A stretch of 64,000 nucleotides of DNA from HXMU1420-2 sp040830545 (GTDB lineage Bacteria > Pseudomonadota > Alphaproteobacteria > Rhodobacterales > Rhodobacteraceae). The DNA lies in NCBI GenBank assembly GCA_040830545.1, contig JBFOMB010000030.1:62001-126000 (forward strand), given 5' to 3'. This document shows, one piece after another, positions 1 to 7,932 of this stretch (position 1 is the stretch's first letter; each line of letters begins with the position of its first letter). A program made the translations under genes and the position numbers. The notes under the pieces were generated by a model. It ran no database searches. It was not told the DNA's origin and saw only the letters and a list, made by a program, of their open reading frames with translations.

Positions 1-73
1 CCATCCAGGAGATGACCGAGACGATGTGGAATGCAAGTGTCCAAGGGTACAGGGAAGACAGAAGGTCAGTCAT
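1..73 (-). CDS. hemJ: HemJ-type protoporphyrinogen oxidase, N-terminal fragment (cut by window edge)
   Basis: The reverse strand reads an ATG at 73-71 followed by 23 further open codons to the window edge: MTDLLSSLYPWTLAFHIVSV and onward to ISWM. This is the typical beginning of the HemJ/UPF0093 membrane family, with a short N-terminus and a first transmembrane helix carrying the His of the AFH motif, proposed to be a haem ligand in the family. HemJ oxidises protoporphyrinogen IX to protoporphyrin IX in haem synthesis. Only 24 codons are visible, so the call rests on this N-terminus and on gene order: hemE/hemJ commonly lie on the side of the alphaproteobacterial origin opposite maf-aroE-coaE. 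The gene is transcribed away from the AT-rich gap. Confidence 0.75.
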   Translation of the reverse strand, partial: MTDLLSSLYPWTLAFHIVSVISWM

Positions 74-159
74 GTCAGGTTGTCCGAAACGGTCCGGGCT
101 CAATAACTAATCAATATTAAATATAGAAGAGATGATGATTATGTAGGGCCTACTTAACC

Positions 160-168
160 TGTGGATTA
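160..168 (-). promoter_or_regulatory. DnaA-box-like 9-mer (8/9 match)
   Basis: TGTGGATTA on the plus strand is one base from the reverse complement of the consensus DnaA box. It lies inside a TTAA-N7-ATTA element (154-168), so a DnaA-like and a CtrA-like site overlap, an arrangement known from the Caulobacter origin. Confidence 0.45.
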
Positions 169-185
169 TCGATTTATCCCTTTGG

Positions 186-194
186 TTTTCCACA
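186..194 (+). promoter_or_regulatory. DnaA-box-like 9-mer (8/9 match)
   Basis: TTTTCCACA differs from the consensus TTATCCACA at one position. It lies 17 bases after the 160-168 box and just before the AT-rich stretch at about 215-260 that could be the unwinding element. Confidence 0.45.
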
Positions 195-298
195 GGAGAA
201 TCGAGTTTTCGTCTGATTATTGATTTGTTAAATAGTTTGAATTTTGTATATAAAATAACCAGTTACCGGATCTTCTAGCTGATATTTTGGCTTGACGA

Positions 299-322
299 TG
301 GCAGAATCCCGGATTCCTGCCA
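299..322. repeat. Bulged inverted repeat in the putative origin
   Basis: TGGCAG pairs with CTGCCA and AATCC with GGATT across a single-base centre, with one bulged C: 11 base pairs in 24 bases. No T-run follows on either strand, so an intrinsic terminator is unlikely. It sits between the AT-rich block and maf. Confidence 0.5.
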
Positions 323-469
323 AAGTTGTCCCAAGCTTTGATTTATTCAAATCCACTTGGGCAGGACTCGATGAAAAAAGCCTGAAATCTTACCAAAATG
401 TTAACAAGCCTTGAATCTTCCAAGGCGCTTGGGCAGTTCTACGCGGAGGATCACAGGAAAACCCCGCGC

Positions 470-478
470 TTATCCACA
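470..478 (+). promoter_or_regulatory. Perfect DnaA box overlapping the maf start codon
   Basis: TTATCCACA is an exact consensus DnaA box whose last base is the A of the maf ATG (478-480). No Shine-Dalgarno sequence is visible at normal distance; the nearest GGAGGA (445-450) is 27 bases before the ATG. The box therefore occupies the ribosome-loading region of maf. Confidence 0.65.
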
Positions 479-1077
479 TGTCTGTCCCAATCATCCTAGC
501 CACGTCTTCGGAAATCCGCGCAACATTGATGCGAAACGCAGGTGTTGATTTCGAGGTTGTGCCGGGCCGCATCGACGAAGACGCGATCAAAGATGCGATG
601 CTGGCAGAAGGTCGATCGGCCCGCGACATCGCGGATGCACTGGCGGAGCAAAAGGCACGGAAGGTCAGTTCCAAACGACCTGAGGCGATGGTTCTGGGTT
701 TCGACCAAACGTTGGACCAGAACGGTCAACTCCTGTCCAAGCCCGCAAACCCGGAAGACGGTCTGCGACATTTGCAGATGATGCGCGGGCAGACCCATCA
801 GCTTTACTCGGCCTGCGTCATCTATCAAAACGCCGAGCCGATTTGGCGACATGTGGGCCGCGTGAACCTGCGGATGCGCGATCTGAGCGACGACTACATT
901 CAGGCCTATCTGGATCGAAACTGGGATGGGGTTCGCTATTCTGTGGGGTGCTACAACCTGGAAGAGGAGGGTATTCGCCTGTTCACCAAGGTTGACGGCG
1001 ATTATTTTACCGTTTTGGGTGTGCCCCTGTTAGAAATCTTGAACTATCTGACGTTGCGAGGTGTGTTGGAGACATGA
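478..1077 (+). CDS. maf: Maf family nucleoside triphosphate pyrophosphatase
   Basis: The 199-residue product has the Maf/HAM1-like signature: LATSSEIRATL near the N-terminus (the S-x-x-R phosphate-binding segment, residues 10-14), GFDQ at 74-77 with the conserved Asp, and EEEGIRLF with the C-terminal GDYFTVLGVPL. Maf proteins are cytosolic pyrophosphatases that hydrolyse modified or non-canonical nucleotides to monophosphates and can affect septum formation. The start is fixed by the ILATSS motif directly after the ATG. It is the first gene after the putative origin, and its stop overlaps the aroE start by 4 bases (ATGA), so maf, aroE, coaE and dnaQ form one operon. Confidence 0.9.
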   Translation: MSVPIILATSSEIRATLMRNAGVDFEVVPGRIDEDAIKDAMLAEGRSARDIADALAEQKARKVSSKRPEAMVLGFDQTLDQNGQLLSKPANPEDGLRHLQMMRGQTHQLYSACVIYQNAEPIWRHVGRVNLRMRDLSDDYIQAYLDRNWDGVRYSVGCYNLEEEGIRLFTKVDGDYFTVLGVPLLEILNYLTLRGVLET

Positions 1078-1907
1078 CAGAGGCACGTATCCCCCGGGCC
1101 GGTGTGATCGGATCACCGGTGTCTCATTCAAAATCGCCACAGCTTCACCGCCACTGGCTGACCACCTATGGCCTGCGTGGCCATTACGTCCCCATGGACA
1201 TCGCGTCCGAGGATCTGGAAAGCGTCATTCGGATGATGCCAAAGATGGGTTTTGTCGGGGCCAACGTCACCATCCCTTACAAGGAAAAGGTGATGGACCT
1301 GGCAGATCAGATTTCGGACCGTGCCACCCTGATCGGGGCAGCCAACACGCTGATCTTCCGCAAGGATGGCCGCCTGATTGCTGACAATACGGATGGCTAT
1401 GGCTTCATGGAGAACATTCGACAGACTGTACCGGACTGGAATCCGGGTGCGGGTCCTGCGGCAGTACTGGGTGCTGGCGGGGCATGTCGGGCGGTAATTG
1501 CTGCTTTGTCAGACGCCGGCGTGCCGGAAATCATCCTGACAAACCGGACGCGTGTGCGGGCGGATCGTTTGAAGCAGGATTTTGGCACGCGCGTGCGCGT
1601 GGTCGATTGGGTGCAGGCTGGAAACATCATGGAAGAAGCCGCTTTGGTGGTAAATACGACCTCGCTTGGCATGGTCGGCAAGCCGGAATTGCGGGTGCCG
1701 CTGGACGGGTTACGGCCCGGCACAATTGTGTCTGATCTGGTCTACACACCACTGCGCACGCCGCTGTTGCAGGCAGCGGAAGAGGCCGGGTGCCGCGTTG
1801 TTGATGGCCTCGGCATGTTGTTGCACCAGGCTGTGCCGGGGTTTGAACGCTGGTTCGGCATTCGCCCCGCTGTTGATGCCTCTACCCGCGCCGCGGCCCT
1901 GCGATGA
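1074..1907 (+). CDS. aroE: Shikimate dehydrogenase
   Basis: The 277-residue enzyme reduces 3-dehydroshikimate to shikimate with NADPH in the chorismate pathway. Visible motifs are the substrate-binding SHSKSP (17-22), NVTIPYK with the catalytic Lys70, NTDG with the partner Asp107, the Rossmann glycine motif GAGGACRA (133-140), NRT for NADP phosphate recognition, and VVDGLGMLLHQA near the C-terminus. Length is normal for AroE. The ATG overlaps the maf stop, and the TGA overlaps the coaE ATG, each by 4 bases. Confidence 0.95.
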   Translation: MTEARIPRAGVIGSPVSHSKSPQLHRHWLTTYGLRGHYVPMDIASEDLESVIRMMPKMGFVGANVTIPYKEKVMDLADQISDRATLIGAANTLIFRKDGRLIADNTDGYGFMENIRQTVPDWNPGAGPAAVLGAGGACRAVIAALSDAGVPEIILTNRTRVRADRLKQDFGTRVRVVDWVQAGNIMEEAALVVNTTSLGMVGKPELRVPLDGLRPGTIVSDLVYTPLRTPLLQAAEEAGCRVVDGLGMLLHQAVPGFERWFGIRPAVDASTRAAALR

Positions 1908-2488
1908 GTTTGCGTGTCGGCTTGACCGGTTCCATTGGCATGGGGAAAAGCACAACCGCGCAGATGTTTGTAGACGAAGGTTGTGCGGTTTGGGATGCGG
2001 ATGCGGCAGTGCACAGGCTCTATTCCAAGGGTGGCGCAGCAGTAGAACCCATGCGCGCGGCGTTTCCCGATGCGATTGTGGACGATGCCGTGGACCGGGG
2101 TAAGTTAAAGGCGATCCTTGGCGCCAACCCGGACACCTTCAAAACACTGGAACAGATTGTGCACCCGCTGGTCGGGCAGGATCGGCAGGCATTTATCGAC
2201 ACTGCGACCGCTGATATCCTGATTTTCGATATACCCTTGCTGTTTGAGACCGGCGGTAACGCGAACATGGATGCCGTGGTTTGTGTATCTGCCCCGGCCG
2301 ATGTGCAGCGCGAGCGTGTTCTGGCACGTGGCACGATGACCGAGGCGCAATTCGAACAAATACTGACAAAACAGATGCCAGACGCCGAAAAGCGGATGCT
2401 TGCAGATTTTGTCGTGGAAACCGATACCCTGGAACATGCCCGCGAGCAGGTGCAGGATATCGTCAAAACCCTTCGAAACAGGCTCTGA
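1904..2488 (+). CDS. coaE: Dephospho-CoA kinase
   Basis: This 194-residue kinase phosphorylates the ribose 3'-hydroxyl of dephospho-CoA in the last step of coenzyme A synthesis. The N-terminus GLTGSIGMGKST (6-17) is the P-loop typical of CoaE, followed by the DAD segment and the IVHPLV and FDIPLLFETG motifs of the family. It overlaps aroE by 4 bases and stops one base before the dnaQ ATG. Confidence 0.95.
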   Translation: MSLRVGLTGSIGMGKSTTAQMFVDEGCAVWDADAAVHRLYSKGGAAVEPMRAAFPDAIVDDAVDRGKLKAILGANPDTFKTLEQIVHPLVGQDRQAFIDTATADILIFDIPLLFETGGNANMDAVVCVSAPADVQRERVLARGTMTEAQFEQILTKQMPDAEKRMLADFVVETDTLEHAREQVQDIVKTLRNRL

Positions 2489-2489
2489 C

Positions 2490-3194
2490 ATGCGTGAAAT
2501 CGTGCTCGACACGGAAACGACAGGATTTGATCCGGAATCAGGTGACCGGATCGTGGAGATTGGCGGGGTCGAGTTGCACAATCACGTTGTGACAGGCCGC
2601 ACCTATCACCAATACATCAACCCGGAACGCGATATGCCCGAAGAGGCGTTTCAAGTGCATGGGCTGAGTGAGGAGTTCCTATCAGACAAACCCAAATTCG
2701 CAGAAATCGGACAAGCGTTCCTGGATTTTGTTGGGGATGCCAAGCTGGTGATCCACAACGCATCCTTCGACATGAAGTTCCTGAACGCGGAGTTGGGCTG
2801 GATGGGTCTGCGGCAACTGCCCATGGATCAGGCAATTGACACGCTGGCCATAGCTCGCCGCCGGTTCCCTGGTTCGCCTGCCTCGCTTGATGCCTTGTGT
2901 CGCCGTTTCGGGATCGACAACTCTGCCCGGACGCTGCACGGGGCCTTGTTAGACTCTGAAATTCTGGCCGACGTCTACCTGGAACTTATCGGCGGGCGAC
3001 AACCAGATTTGGAGTTGTCCCGTGATCCGGTTGGACAGACCACCCAAGCTGGAGAGATTTGGAAACCGCGCCCGCGATCGGAACCCCTGCCCTCCCGTCT
3101 GACGGCGGACGAACAGGATGCTCATGCCGGTTTTGTTGCGAAACTGGGGGAAAATGCGCTGTGGCGCACGATGTCGGGCGAGGAAACCCAATAA
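2490..3194 (+). CDS. dnaQ: DNA polymerase III epsilon subunit (3'-5' proofreading exonuclease)
   Basis: DnaQ is the proofreading exonuclease of the replicative polymerase. Exo I is LDTETTG (catalytic Asp7 and Glu9), Exo II is HNASFDMKFL, and Exo III is HGALLDSEILADVYL with the conserved His and Asp. The product is 234 residues, as usual for alphaproteobacterial DnaQ. I chose the ATG at 2490, one base after the coaE stop, because translation begins MREIVLDTETTG as in the family; an upstream in-frame ATG would lie deep inside coaE. The C-terminal 50 residues form the polymerase-tethering tail. An intrinsic terminator follows. Confidence 0.95.
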   Translation: MREIVLDTETTGFDPESGDRIVEIGGVELHNHVVTGRTYHQYINPERDMPEEAFQVHGLSEEFLSDKPKFAEIGQAFLDFVGDAKLVIHNASFDMKFLNAELGWMGLRQLPMDQAIDTLAIARRRFPGSPASLDALCRRFGIDNSARTLHGALLDSEILADVYLELIGGRQPDLELSRDPVGQTTQAGEIWKPRPRSEPLPSRLTADEQDAHAGFVAKLGENALWRTMSGEETQ

Positions 3195-3224
3195 AAAGCC
3201 CCGGAAAACACCGGGGCCTTTTCT
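3194..3224. terminator. Bidirectional intrinsic terminator between dnaQ and secB
   Basis: GCCCCGG (3198-3204) and CCGGGGC (3211-3217) form a 7-bp stem around AAAACA. A-run on the left and T-run on the right let it serve both convergent genes. Confidence 0.85.
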
Positions 3225-3241
3225 CAATCTAACACCAAAAA

Positions 3242-3721
3242 TCAGGCGTCGGGTTTCAGCGTTTCCGCAGCCTGACGACGCGCGATTTCGTTGCGATAGA
3301 TTTGCAGGAAATCGATGTTGTCCAGGTTCAGCGGCGGGTAGCCACCATCGCGGGTCACATCGCTGACGATCCGGCGCAGGAACGGGAACAGCATACGTGG
3401 GCATTCGATCAGCAGGAACGGATGCAACTGTTCATCTGCCACGCCACCGATTTGGAAGACGCCGACATATTCCAGTTCCATCAGGAACAGCACGTCGCCG
3501 GTATCCTTGGTCTTGGATTCGATGCCCAGCTTGACGATCACTTCGAACTGACCGTCTGTCGGCAGCTTCTTCGCGTCCAGATTGACCTGCACGTTGATGT
3601 CCGGCTGACCCTCGGCTGAACCGCCCTTTTGCGCCATCACGTTTTCGAATGACAGGTCCCGGACATATTGCCCGAGGATCTTCATCTGAGGGGGCTGAGG
3701 GGCGGCACCGTTTTCTGACAT
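3242..3721 (-). CDS. secB: Protein-export chaperone SecB
   Basis: The 159-residue product matches SecB, the tetrameric cytosolic chaperone that holds preproteins unfolded and hands them to SecA. It starts with a short disordered MSENGAAPQPPQMKILGQYV segment, has the conserved DLSFEN strand, the acidic FEVIVKLGIE stretch and the LLIECPRMLFPF core. SecB next to dnaQ is a standard part of the origin-proximal alphaproteobacterial gene order. It is convergent with dnaQ, sharing a terminator. Confidence 0.95.
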   Translation of the reverse strand: MSENGAAPQPPQMKILGQYVRDLSFENVMAQKGGSAEGQPDINVQVNLDAKKLPTDGQFEVIVKLGIESKTKDTGDVLFLMELEYVGVFQIGGVADEQLHPFLLIECPRMLFPFLRRIVSDVTRDGGYPPLNLDNIDFLQIYRNEIARRQAAETLKPDA

Positions 3722-3775
3722 GGAACTCTCCTAAAATATCGGTTTGGCGCTGCTTAGCACCTTGCCAGAGGCACC

Positions 3776-4276
3776 TCAATGCCGCCCGCGATCCTCGACC
3801 CAGCCGGAGGGTTTGGCATTGGGGCGGGGTTCTGGATTAACCTCTTCGAACTCGCCATCAATGATCGGGCCACCGGCACCGCCCGGGGGTGGCCGTCGCA
3901 TATGGGTAGACCCCATTTCAAAGCTCTGCACCGTCACGCGGGCGGCGATATAGCGGAAGACTGCCGATCGCACTTGCGGGACCAACAGGGCAAACCCGAC
4001 CGCATCCGTGAAAAATCCGGGCGTCAGCAGCAGCGCCCCGGAAATCAGGATCATCGCGCCATGCGCCAGCGGTTCAGACGGATTATCCAGCCGCTGGAAA
4101 GAATGCTGCAACTGGACCAGCGCCATACGTCCTTGTGATCGGACCAGCCATGTGCCCGCCACCGCTGTCAAAACCACAATTGCCAGCGTTGGCCACAGTC
4201 CGATCAGGCCGCCCACCTGAATGAACAAAGCGATCTCAAGTATCGGCACCAGCAAAAATGCCAGAAACAACCACAT
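3776..4276 (-). CDS. fxsA: FxsA family inner-membrane protein
   Basis: The 166-residue protein begins MWLFLAFLLVPILEIALFIQVG and has three to four hydrophobic helices, including LLTPGFFTDAVGFALL, the most conserved segment of FxsA (YeeA-like), followed by a Pro/Gly-rich soluble C-terminus. In E. coli FxsA titrates the phage exclusion protein PifA; its cellular role is otherwise unclear. I use the internal ATG at 4276 rather than one 27 bases upstream: AGGA lies about nine bases before it and the membrane helix begins immediately. It is divergent from the Tim44-like gene and follows the usual secB-fxsA-tim44 order. Confidence 0.85.
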   Translation of the reverse strand: MWLFLAFLLVPILEIALFIQVGGLIGLWPTLAIVVLTAVAGTWLVRSQGRMALVQLQHSFQRLDNPSEPLAHGAMILISGALLLTPGFFTDAVGFALLVPQVRSAVFRYIAARVTVQSFEMGSTHMRRPPPGGAGGPIIDGEFEEVNPEPRPNAKPSGWVEDRGRH

Positions 4277-4383
4277 GTCAGTACATCCTTTTCCCATGCC
4301 CACGGTAGTGGACTTGTTCCTGTACGTCCCCTACATAGTGGCGAAACCCAGAACGTTCAAAGTCACCCGATCCCGAGGCCTCG

Positions 4384-5040
4384 ATGAACTCACCCCTGAT
4401 CCAGCTGCTGGTGCTTGCCGGTATTGCGATTTTCCTGATCCTCCGGCTGAAGAGCGTGTTGGGCTCCCGCGAAGGGTTTGAAAAGCCCCAGGCACCAACC
4501 CGTGCCGATACCGCGAACCGTCCCGAATTCGAAGTGATCGAAGGCGGCCCGGATCGTGACATTGTCGACCACGTGCCCGAAGAAAGCCAGATGGCGCAGG
4601 ATCTGGCCGCGATGAAGCGGGTTGAACCCGACTTCTCGGTCACGGATTTCGTTGGCGGCGCGCGTATGGCATACGAAATGATCCTGATGGGCTTCGAAAA
4701 GGGAGAGCTGCACGATATTCAGCAATTCCTGAGCGAAGACGTGTATGAGGCGTTCGTTGACGGTGTCGCCGCGCGCGAAGATCAGGGGCTGATTGTCGAG
4801 GCCGAGTTTATTGGCGTTCGCGAAACCGCCCTGCAAGGGGTGAAGTTCGACAAGGACACCAATCAGGCCGAGCTTTCCATGCGTTTTGTCGCAGAGATGA
4901 CGTCGGTTGTCCGCGATCAGGCTGGCGACATTATCGAAGGCAGCCCGACCGACGTGAAGCGCCAGAAAGACACCTGGACCTTCTCGCGGGCCATGGGGTC
5001 GGAAGACCCGAACTGGTTGCTGGTCGCGACTGATACATGA
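4384..5040 (+). CDS. Tim44-like domain protein (TimA family)
   Basis: The 218-residue protein has one N-terminal membrane helix (about residues 5-23), a short charged linker, and a C-terminal Tim44-like domain (about 75-218) recognisable by DFVGGARMAYEMILMGFEKGE and the FRAL-like strand TEMTSVVRDQ. Bacterial Tim44-domain proteins are inner-membrane anchored with the domain in the cytoplasm; the mitochondrial relative recruits Hsp70 to the import channel, but the bacterial role is not settled. It overlaps mltA by 4 bases, forming a tim44-mltA-smr operon. Confidence 0.85.
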   Translation: MNSPLIQLLVLAGIAIFLILRLKSVLGSREGFEKPQAPTRADTANRPEFEVIEGGPDRDIVDHVPEESQMAQDLAAMKRVEPDFSVTDFVGGARMAYEMILMGFEKGELHDIQQFLSEDVYEAFVDGVAAREDQGLIVEAEFIGVRETALQGVKFDKDTNQAELSMRFVAEMTSVVRDQAGDIIEGSPTDVKRQKDTWTFSRAMGSEDPNWLLVATDT

Positions 5041-6074
5041 TTGCGACCCTCCGTGCGGCCATTGCGGGGGTATTCATGACCGCATCAGCCGCCGGGGCGG
5101 AAGTCACTCATCGTATCCTCGATTTTTCTGACCTGGATGGGTGGGCCGCGGATGATCACGCTGCGGCCTTTGACGTTTTCCTGAACACGTGCATGGACTT
5201 CGACGACTACGATTGGTCCACGCTTTGCGCTGTGGCCCAAAGCGGCGATGTGTCCGACCCGCGCGCGTTCTTTGACCTCTTCTTCCGCCCGGTCATGATC
5301 GAAGACGGCCAAGGCGCGCTGTTTACCGGGTATTTTGAGCCAGAATTGAACGGCAGCCGCTATCCAACGGAGCAGTTCCGGTATCCCGTCTACAAATTGC
5401 CACCCGAGGCGCGGAGCGGCCGCTGGCTGTCCCGCCGTGACATTCTGACCAGCGGCGTGATGGACGGGCGCGGGTTGGAGATTGCCTGGGTCGATGACCC
5501 GGTGGAGTTGTTTTTCCTCCAGATCCAAGGGTCGGGTCGGGTTCGGTTGCAGGACGGCAGTTCCATTCGTCTGGGATATGGTGGGGCCAACGGGCATCCC
5601 TACAAGTCTGTCGGTGTGGAGCTGATCCGTCGCGGCATCTACAAATCTCATCAGGTGAGCGCGCAGGTGATCCAGAACTGGGTGCGCCGCAACCCCGCTG
5701 CCGGGCAGGAATTGCTGTTCCACAACCCCTCTTACGTCTTCTTTCGGGTCGTCAAAAACGTAACTTCCGATCAAGGGCCATTGGGGGCCATGAATCGATC
5801 CATCACTGCCTTGCGTACAGTTGCCGTTGATCCGGCTTATGTCCCCCTCGGCGCGCCGGTTTGGGTCGAAAAAGACGGAAACGGCCCGATGCGCCGTTTG
5901 ATGGTCGCGCAGGACACCGGATCCGCGATCAAGGGTGCGCAGCGGGCCGACATCTTCTTCGGTACCGGGGACGCGGCGGGTAAGGCCGCTGGCACATTGC
6001 GTGATCCGGGCCGGATGATGGTGCTGCTGCCGATCCAGCGTGCTTATGCCCTGCTGCCCGGGGACGCCTTATGA
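5037..6074 (+). CDS. mltA: Membrane-bound lytic murein transglycosylase A
   Basis: MltA cleaves the glycan strands of peptidoglycan, releasing 1,6-anhydro-muropeptides. The 345-residue product has a signal peptide (about 1-21, ending ASAAGA without a lipobox Cys), the GYFEPEL entry of the MltA domain, the double-psi-barrel motif QIQGSGRVRL with GGANGHPYKSVG, NPSYVFFR, and the C-terminal 3D domain AQDTGSAIKGAQRADIFFG that carries the catalytic Asp. It overlaps the Tim44-like gene upstream and the Smr gene downstream, each by 4 bases. Muropeptides it releases would feed the AmgK/MurU recycling route encoded further on. Confidence 0.93.
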   Translation: MIATLRAAIAGVFMTASAAGAEVTHRILDFSDLDGWAADDHAAAFDVFLNTCMDFDDYDWSTLCAVAQSGDVSDPRAFFDLFFRPVMIEDGQGALFTGYFEPELNGSRYPTEQFRYPVYKLPPEARSGRWLSRRDILTSGVMDGRGLEIAWVDDPVELFFLQIQGSGRVRLQDGSSIRLGYGGANGHPYKSVGVELIRRGIYKSHQVSAQVIQNWVRRNPAAGQELLFHNPSYVFFRVVKNVTSDQGPLGAMNRSITALRTVAVDPAYVPLGAPVWVEKDGNGPMRRLMVAQDTGSAIKGAQRADIFFGTGDAAGKAAGTLRDPGRMMVLLPIQRAYALLPGDAL

Positions 6075-6661
6075 GCAGGCGGCGCAAGCTGACCCAGGAC
6101 GAGCTGAATCTCTGGCGTCGCGTAGCGGACACAACGGAAAAGCTCGCGCCAGCCAAGGCGGATGTGGATCTGCCACCGGAAATGCCCAAGCCGCAGATTA
6201 TTCCCACACCTAAAACACCCATTCCAGCCCTGCCCCAGAGGCAGAAACCCTACGCCCCCGCGATCTCTTTCGATCTGGCGGATCAGCTGGAGCACCGACT
6301 GGAAACTGCACCCATCCGCATGGATCACAAGGCGTTCAAACGCATGAAACGGGGCAAGCTGAAGCCAGAAGGGCGGATTGACCTGCATGGCATGACACTG
6401 GACCGGGCGCATCCGGCCCTGATCCGGTTCATCCTGACCTCTGCCGCATCCGGCAAACGGTTGGTTCTGGTGATCACGGGCAAGGGCAAGGATCGCGACG
6501 ACTATGACCCAATCCCGACCCGACGCGGAGTTCTGCGCCATCAGGTGCCGCACTGGATGACGATTCCGCCACTGGTTAGCCACATCATCCAATTCACCCC
6601 GGCCCATATCAGCCACGGCGGTGAAGGCGCGTATTACGTCTATCTCAAGCGGCAGCGCTGA
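6071..6661 (+). CDS. Smr/MutS2-domain protein
   Basis: The 196-residue protein has a proline-rich, probably disordered first half and a C-terminal Smr domain (about 100-196) with DLHGMTLDRA and the nuclease-loop motif VLVITGKGKD. Smr domains are nicking or RNA-cleaving endonuclease folds related to the MutS2 tail. It is the last gene of the tim44-mltA-smr operon; its 3' end overlaps the convergent MFS gene by 17 bases. Confidence 0.88.
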   Translation: MSRRRKLTQDELNLWRRVADTTEKLAPAKADVDLPPEMPKPQIIPTPKTPIPALPQRQKPYAPAISFDLADQLEHRLETAPIRMDHKAFKRMKRGKLKPEGRIDLHGMTLDRAHPALIRFILTSAASGKRLVLVITGKGKDRDDYDPIPTRRGVLRHQVPHWMTIPPLVSHIIQFTPAHISHGGEGAYYVYLKRQR

Positions 6662-7874
6662 TTTTCAGGTCCGACTTGTACCGGGACACGCCGACCCAAA
6701 GTCCGAGCGACGTCAGCAGGAAGTAGACCGATACGTAGATAAACTGCGTCTCCAAACCGATCCCCATGTCGATCAAAACGCCAGTAACACCTGGCCCGAT
6801 CGCTGATCCCAATACCATGACCGCCGTTGCCATCGCCTTGATCGATCCGATATGGCGCGTCCCAAAGAACTCTGCCCAAAACGCATTGGGTAGGGTCGCA
6901 TTTGCGCCGGACGTCACAGCCATGGCCAGAAACCCGGCAACGGCCAGTCCCGGCCCGGAGGCAAAGGAAAACAATAGGAAACACAGGGTCATGGGCAGTT
7001 GATAGGTATACATCAGCCGCGCCGTGCCGAACCGGTCCAACGCCCAGCCATAGGTCACCATCGCCGCAATTGATCCCAACGTGTAGACCGGGAACATCGC
7101 CACCAGTTCCAGATGTGCCCAGCCCTTGATCTCGGCAAAATGCACCTGATGAAAGAAAAACGCGGTGTTGAAGGCGGATGGCCCCAAAATCGCCGGCACA
7201 ACGAACCAGAACAGCGGATGGCGCAATGCCTCGCCCCGGGTCCAGTGTCGCCCTTTCATGCCAAGGCTCGATTGCCCTTGCGCGATGGATTGCGGTGTCC
7301 GCTCTTCACGCAGCAATCGGATCAGAATGGGAATACCCAGCAGACAGATCAAGGCGCAGACCACCCACAACGTGCGCCAGTTGAATAGGGTCAGCAGGCC
7401 AACAAACAGGATGGGTAACAGCGCCTCACCCACCGAAAACCCCAATGATGCCAGCGACAATGCCCGCCCACGCATCGCCACGAACCAGCGCGCCATGGCC
7501 ACAACTGCCGTGTGAGAACACATCCCCTGCCCGAACAGTCGCAACAGAAAAACGGCGAGCGGTAACAGCCAGACGACAGGTACGATGGCCAGAAACAGGC
7601 ACGCCACGGCCAAACCGGCCAGAACAATAGGCCCCAGCGTGCGCACCCGGAACCGGTCCGTTAGGCCACCGGCCCAAACCATCACAATCGCTGACACCGT
7701 GGTTCCCAGCGAATAGATCGCGCCCCAGGCCCCGTGGCTCAGGTCAAAAGCCACCCGGATTTCACCGGCAAAGACCGAGATGAAGAAGGTTTGCCCAAAG
7801 CTCGACAAAAACGTCAGAATCGCCCCAGCACCCAGCCAGGGTGCGTTGGTTTTCGCGAAACTCAATACGGACAT
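6645..7874 (-). CDS. MFS family transporter
   Basis: The 409-residue protein has about twelve hydrophobic helices in two halves with a cytoplasmic loop near residues 195-215, the layout of major facilitator carriers. The loop between helices 2 and 3 has the family A-motif-like sequence GGLTDRFRVRTLGP, and GWALDRFGTARLMY repeats it in the second half. The substrate cannot be told from sequence. It is transcribed in the same direction as hslVU, 58 bases after hslU, and overlaps the 3' end of the Smr gene on the other strand. Confidence 0.85.
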   Translation of the reverse strand: MSVLSFAKTNAPWLGAGAILTFLSSFGQTFFISVFAGEIRVAFDLSHGAWGAIYSLGTTVSAIVMVWAGGLTDRFRVRTLGPIVLAGLAVACLFLAIVPVVWLLPLAVFLLRLFGQGMCSHTAVVAMARWFVAMRGRALSLASLGFSVGEALLPILFVGLLTLFNWRTLWVVCALICLLGIPILIRLLREERTPQSIAQGQSSLGMKGRHWTRGEALRHPLFWFVVPAILGPSAFNTAFFFHQVHFAEIKGWAHLELVAMFPVYTLGSIAAMVTYGWALDRFGTARLMYTYQLPMTLCFLLFSFASGPGLAVAGFLAMAVTSGANATLPNAFWAEFFGTRHIGSIKAMATAVMVLGSAIGPGVTGVLIDMGIGLETQFIYVSVYFLLTSLGLWVGVSRYKSDLKISAAA

Positions 7875-7932
7875 GCACCGGCAGTGCCTGCCCCGTCAGG
7901 TGAGGGCAAGCGCAAAGTGTATGTTCAAGGTG

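Larger units (their letters stand above)
74..477. other. Probable chromosomal replication origin (oriC) in the hemJ-maf gap
   Basis: This 404-base gap has no supported gene. It is markedly AT-rich (about 100-135 and 215-260 in particular), in contrast to the G+C-rich coding sequence around it. It holds one exact DnaA box (TTATCCACA, 470-478), two one-mismatch boxes (160-168, 186-194), two imperfect CtrA-like motifs (TTAA-N7-ATTA at 154-168 and TTAA-N7-TGAA at 401-415), a hairpin at 299-322, a second inverted repeat GCCTTG/CAAGGC at 408-426, and a 9-base direct repeat CTTGGGCAG at 356-364 and 428-436. In Caulobacter and relatives the origin lies next to hemE with maf, aroE, coaE, dnaQ and secB following on the other side; that same order is seen here. 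Flanking genes diverge from the gap. Function is inferred from content and synteny. Confidence 0.7.
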
